The translations under genes and the position numbers were made by a program. This document shows, piece by piece, positions 5,518 through 7,372 of a stretch of 7,372 nt of DNA (position 1 is the first letter of the stretch; the number at the start of each line of letters is the position of its first letter). The notes beneath the pieces are model-generated. The model made no database searches and was not told the origin of the DNA. It saw only the letters and a list, made by a program, of their open reading frames with translations. Origin of the DNA: Verrucomicrobiota bacterium (GTDB taxonomy: Bacteria > Verrucomicrobiota > Verrucomicrobiia > Verrucomicrobiales > DEV007); the NCBI GenBank assembly GCA_027618625.1, contig JAQCER010000148.1, forward strand, positions 1-7,372. The letters run 5' to 3'.

Positions 5518-6821
5518 TGACGGCCGAGCTTGACGCTGACGGTTTTCGTTTCGTCCCCGCGAACGAGCGTGATGTTGACATCGGTATCTGGAGCCAGTTT
5601 GAGCAGCAGCTCGACCAGCATTTCTGGTGAGTCGACCTTCGAATCATCGACTGCGGTAATGATGTCAGCCGCCTGGATGCCTGCGGTCGCGGCTGGGCTA
5701 GGATCGGTCACGTCGCCGACCTTGATGCCGCTCTCGATGCCTTCAAGGTCAATAATTCCCAGGTAGGGAGCGTCGGGAACCGGACCTTCGGTGGACGCTG
5801 GAGGTTCTGTAAGTGATTTGAAGTCGGTGAGCGTGAGTTCCATTTCCAACATTTCGTTGTTGCGGTAAACGGTGAGGCTTGCGAGGTCGCCAGCCTTCAT
5901 TTCGCCCAGCTTGTGGAGCAGTTGGATGCTGGAGGTGATGGCTTCTCCAGCGAACTGCACGATGAGATCTCCCGCTTGAACTCCGGCCGCAGCGGCGGGT
6001 GCGTTGGTGCGAACCGCTCTAACAAGTGCACCATCGCTGCCGGACCAGACGAGCTCGATTCCCATGGTAGCAAGATCTCCACCGTCCAGATCCAGATGAA
6101 GCTTGCCCCAGACGTCGCCATTGAGCATGCGATCCCAGTGTGTCCGGAAAGAGTCGATGGCAGTGTGACGATTGGTGGACAGGGAGCCGCCAATCGAGGA
6201 ATGGATGGCAATGACCTGACCCTGGAGGTCGAACAGGGGGCCGCCGCTGTCTCCGCCGATCAAGGTGCAATCGCTGTACAAAGCCCCGTAGTGATCGCGG
6301 TGCCAGATGCGCCCAATTCTCACAGGTGGCGGGCGATCTTCCATGAACCCGCCAGAGTGCCCCAGAGCGACGCACCATGCTCCCATTGGAATAATGTCGG
6401 ACTGACCCATTGGGGAAAATGGCCACGGTCCCTCCGTGGTGATCCTTGCCAGGCCTGTGTCGAGAGTAAGATTGGAGCCAAGTGCGACGCCTGCGACTTT
6501 CCGGCCGTCTGAGAAGATGATCGTGAGCTGTTTGCCAGTAGCCTCGGTGACGTGGCCTGCGGTGAGAACCAGCCCATCCTTAGAGATGATCACGCCGCTT
6601 CCGGTTCCGCTCGACTGCCGGGAGGGCTGCTCCTCGGACGTGATGGCCACTGTAGTAGCCACTGCGGATGCAACTACTTCTCTTATTTTATCCTGCCGAC
6701 TGCGGAAGCCTTCCAGTGTGTCGGCCGATGCCGCGTGAATCGCGAGCGCACTCAACAGTAATGCCGTTCGCAGAATGCTGGCGATTCTGCGGCTGCACGT
6801 AAGGATGTCGAGTCGGACCAT
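5514..6821 (-). CDS. Exported trypsin-like serine protease with two PDZ domains (HtrA/Deg-like)
   Basis: Envelope serine endopeptidase of 435 residues, S1C/HtrA-like. The chosen ATG at 6821 begins a clear signal peptide: basic SRR, hydrophobic AALLLSALAI-type core (residues 19-28) and cleavage after AASA at 33. The full triad is visible: His90 in VLTAGHV, Asp121 in LTLDTGLARI, and Ser192 in GGDSGGPL, with oxyanion-loop glycines. Two PDZ domains follow, about 253-333 (MGIELVW, GALVRAV, APAAAAGVQAGDLIVQFAG) and 353-432 (YLGIIDLEG, SPAATAGIQAADIITAVDD). The frame stays open upstream to an ATG at 6956, but those 45 residues would bury the signal peptide and cover the ispE upstream region. It is the first gene of a pair; its stop overlaps the start of the altered homologue by 4 bases (ATGA), so the two are probably made together. 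Likely role: envelope protein quality control or regulated cleavage. I do not assign degP or degS. Confidence 0.9.
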   Translation of the reverse strand: MVRLDILTCSRRIASILRTALLLSALAIHAASADTLEGFRSRQDKIREVVASAVATTVAITSEEQPSRQSSGTGSGVIISKDGLVLTAGHVTEATGKQLTIIFSDGRKVAGVALGSNLTLDTGLARITTEGPWPFSPMGQSDIIPMGAWCVALGHSGGFMEDRPPPVRIGRIWHRDHYGALYSDCTLIGGDSGGPLFDLQGQVIAIHSSIGGSLSTNRHTAIDSFRTHWDRMLNGDVWGKLHLDLDGGDLATMGIELVWSGSDGALVRAVRTNAPAAAAGVQAGDLIVQFAGEAITSSIQLLHKLGEMKAGDLASLTVYRNNEMLEMELTLTDFKSLTEPPASTEGPVPDAPYLGIIDLEGIESGIKVGDVTDPSPAATAGIQAADIITAVDDSKVDSPEMLVELLLKLAPDTDVNITLVRGDETKTVSVKLGRQ

Positions 6822-6827
6822 GCGAAC

Positions 6828-6856
6828 AGGATACTCGATTCCCGCGTTTTGCGCAA
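6828..6856 (-). promoter_or_regulatory. Very tentative promoter for the protease pair
   Basis: On the minus strand TTGCGC (6856-6851) and TATCCT (6833-6828) are 17 bases apart, matching TTGACA at 3 of 6 and TATAAT at 4 of 6. It would place transcription start only a few bases before the ATG at 6821. Weak matches; listed because nothing better is seen in the 129-base divergent region. Confidence 0.18.
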
Positions 6857-6899
6857 TGTCTGCGGTGCGATGCGCGTGGCCAGATCCATCAAAATTCTC

Positions 6900-6948
6900 T
6901 CGCGATTCCTTAAAAATCCGGCGTATGTGTGGATTTTTTCGCGATTCC
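6900..6948 (+). repeat. Direct repeat TCGCGATTCC flanking a hairpin
   Basis: TCGCGATTCC occurs at 6900-6909 and again at 6939-6948, ending just before the ispE ATG at 6951. The two copies bracket the AT-rich inverted repeat at 6912-6938. A related CTCGATTCCC lies near 6834. Repeated half-site-like words upstream of a gene could be protein binding sites, but no regulator is recognisable. Confidence 0.6.
6912..6938 (+). promoter_or_regulatory. AT-rich hairpin directly upstream of ispE
   Basis: AAAAATCC (6912-6919) and GGATTTTT (6931-6938) are perfect 8-base inverted repeats around an 11-base loop, ending 12 bases before the ispE ATG; the T-run extends one base further. It could be an operator, an attenuator-like element in the leader, or the end of a transcript. 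No Shine-Dalgarno lies between it and the start. Confidence 0.45.
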
Positions 6949-6950
6949 GT

Positions 6951-7372
6951 ATGCAAACCCCGCCTCGATTTCTCGATGTTACCGCGCCAGCTAAGATCAA
7001 CGTTTCTTTAAAAGTCATCCGTCGCCGCGACGATGGCTTTCACGAAATCGAGACCCGGATGGTGCTGATCCCGAATATCTGCGATCATCTGAGGGTTGAG
7101 TGGACAGATGGTGGAGAAGCGGGTGTGGTTGATCTGGTATGCAGCGAGCCTGGCGTGCCAGTGGACGAGACAAATCTGGTGGTGCGGGCGGTTCGGGAGT
7201 TGCAAAGTGCGATCGGAAAGCCATTTCCGGCGTTGCGGGTGGTGCTTGAGAAGCACATTCCGAGCGGCGCCGGACTGGGCGGCGGGAGTAGTGATGCGGC
7301 TGCCGTTTTGCTGGCAGTCAATCAGATGGCAGAGCTTGGTTGGTCGCTGGATCAACTGGCCGAAGTGGCTGG
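6951..7372 (+). CDS. ispE: 4-diphosphocytidyl-2-C-methyl-D-erythritol kinase, N-terminal part
   Basis: Cytoplasmic GHMP kinase of the MEP isoprenoid pathway; it phosphorylates 4-diphosphocytidyl-2-C-methyl-D-erythritol at the 2-hydroxyl using ATP. The 140 codons present carry the substrate-binding start VTAPAKINVSLKV with the conserved Lys15, the RRRDDGFHEIET segment (family: GYHE.T), ETNLVVRAV, and the GHMP ATP-binding loop IPSGAGLGGGSSDAAAVL at 103-120. The catalytic Asp lies beyond the window, as does about half of the protein (family about 280-300 residues). The ATG at 6951 starts a short extension (MQTPPRFLD) before the core; a GTG at 6927 is possible, but it lies inside the hairpin upstream. 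The gene is divergent from the protease pair. The identification is firm. Confidence 0.95.
   Translation, partial: MQTPPRFLDVTAPAKINVSLKVIRRRDDGFHEIETRMVLIPNICDHLRVEWTDGGEAGVVDLVCSEPGVPVDETNLVVRAVRELQSAIGKPFPALRVVLEKHIPSGAGLGGGSSDAAAVLLAVNQMAELGWSLDQLAEVA

Noticed and set aside
5913..6512. A 199-residue plus-strand open frame inside the protease gene
   Set aside because: It lies opposite the intact catalytic region of the serine protease and shows no motif of its own.
6822..6956. An N-terminal extension of the serine protease to an ATG at 6956
   Set aside because: It would put 45 mostly polar residues ahead of a well-formed signal peptide and run over the ispE start, so the ATG at 6821 is preferred.

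Overview
The window looks like ordinary chromosomal sequence from a free-living Gram-negative bacterium, most likely of the Verrucomicrobiota/Planctomycetota (PVC) group. The grounds are indirect: a secreted protein joining a DUF1080 (3-keto-disaccharide hydrolase) domain to a ThuA-like domain, a D-tagatose 3-epimerase-type sugar isomerase, paired exported trypsin/PDZ proteins, a CoA-binding protein with a TGQF ending, and few Shine-Dalgarno sites. There is no rRNA, tRNA, CRISPR array or recognisable mobile element.

Layout. Positions 1-491 (minus strand) hold a thiol peroxiredoxin cut by the window edge, divergent from a plus-strand run of four genes. These are a CoA-binding (Rossmann) protein (627-1016), a D-tagatose/D-psicose 3-epimerase-family TIM barrel with every catalytic residue in place (1068-1919), the secreted DUF1080-ThuA fusion (1996-3558), and a small zinc-ribbon membrane protein whose start overlaps the fusion gene's stop by 8 bases (3551-3973). 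A 140-bp convergent gap with a (GATTA)4 tract follows. On the minus strand lie two translationally coupled exported proteins of the trypsin/PDZ class: an intact protease with two PDZ domains (5514-6821), and downstream of it a catalytically altered homologue (4114-5517). A short divergent region with an AT-rich hairpin separates these from ispE (6951 onward, plus strand), which runs off the right edge.

How the genes may work together. The epimerase and the DUF1080-ThuA protein fit a pathway for oxidised (3-keto) sugars or glycosides, with the hydrolase exported and the isomerase cytoplasmic; the substrate is unknown. The protease pair probably acts in the cell envelope. The intact member has H90/D121/S192. 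The partner has Ser at the His position and Cys at the nucleophile position, and a PDZ domain sits inside its trypsin fold, between the Asp and nucleophile segments. That protein is the most unusual item in the window. The peroxiredoxin and ispE are housekeeping genes unrelated to the rest.
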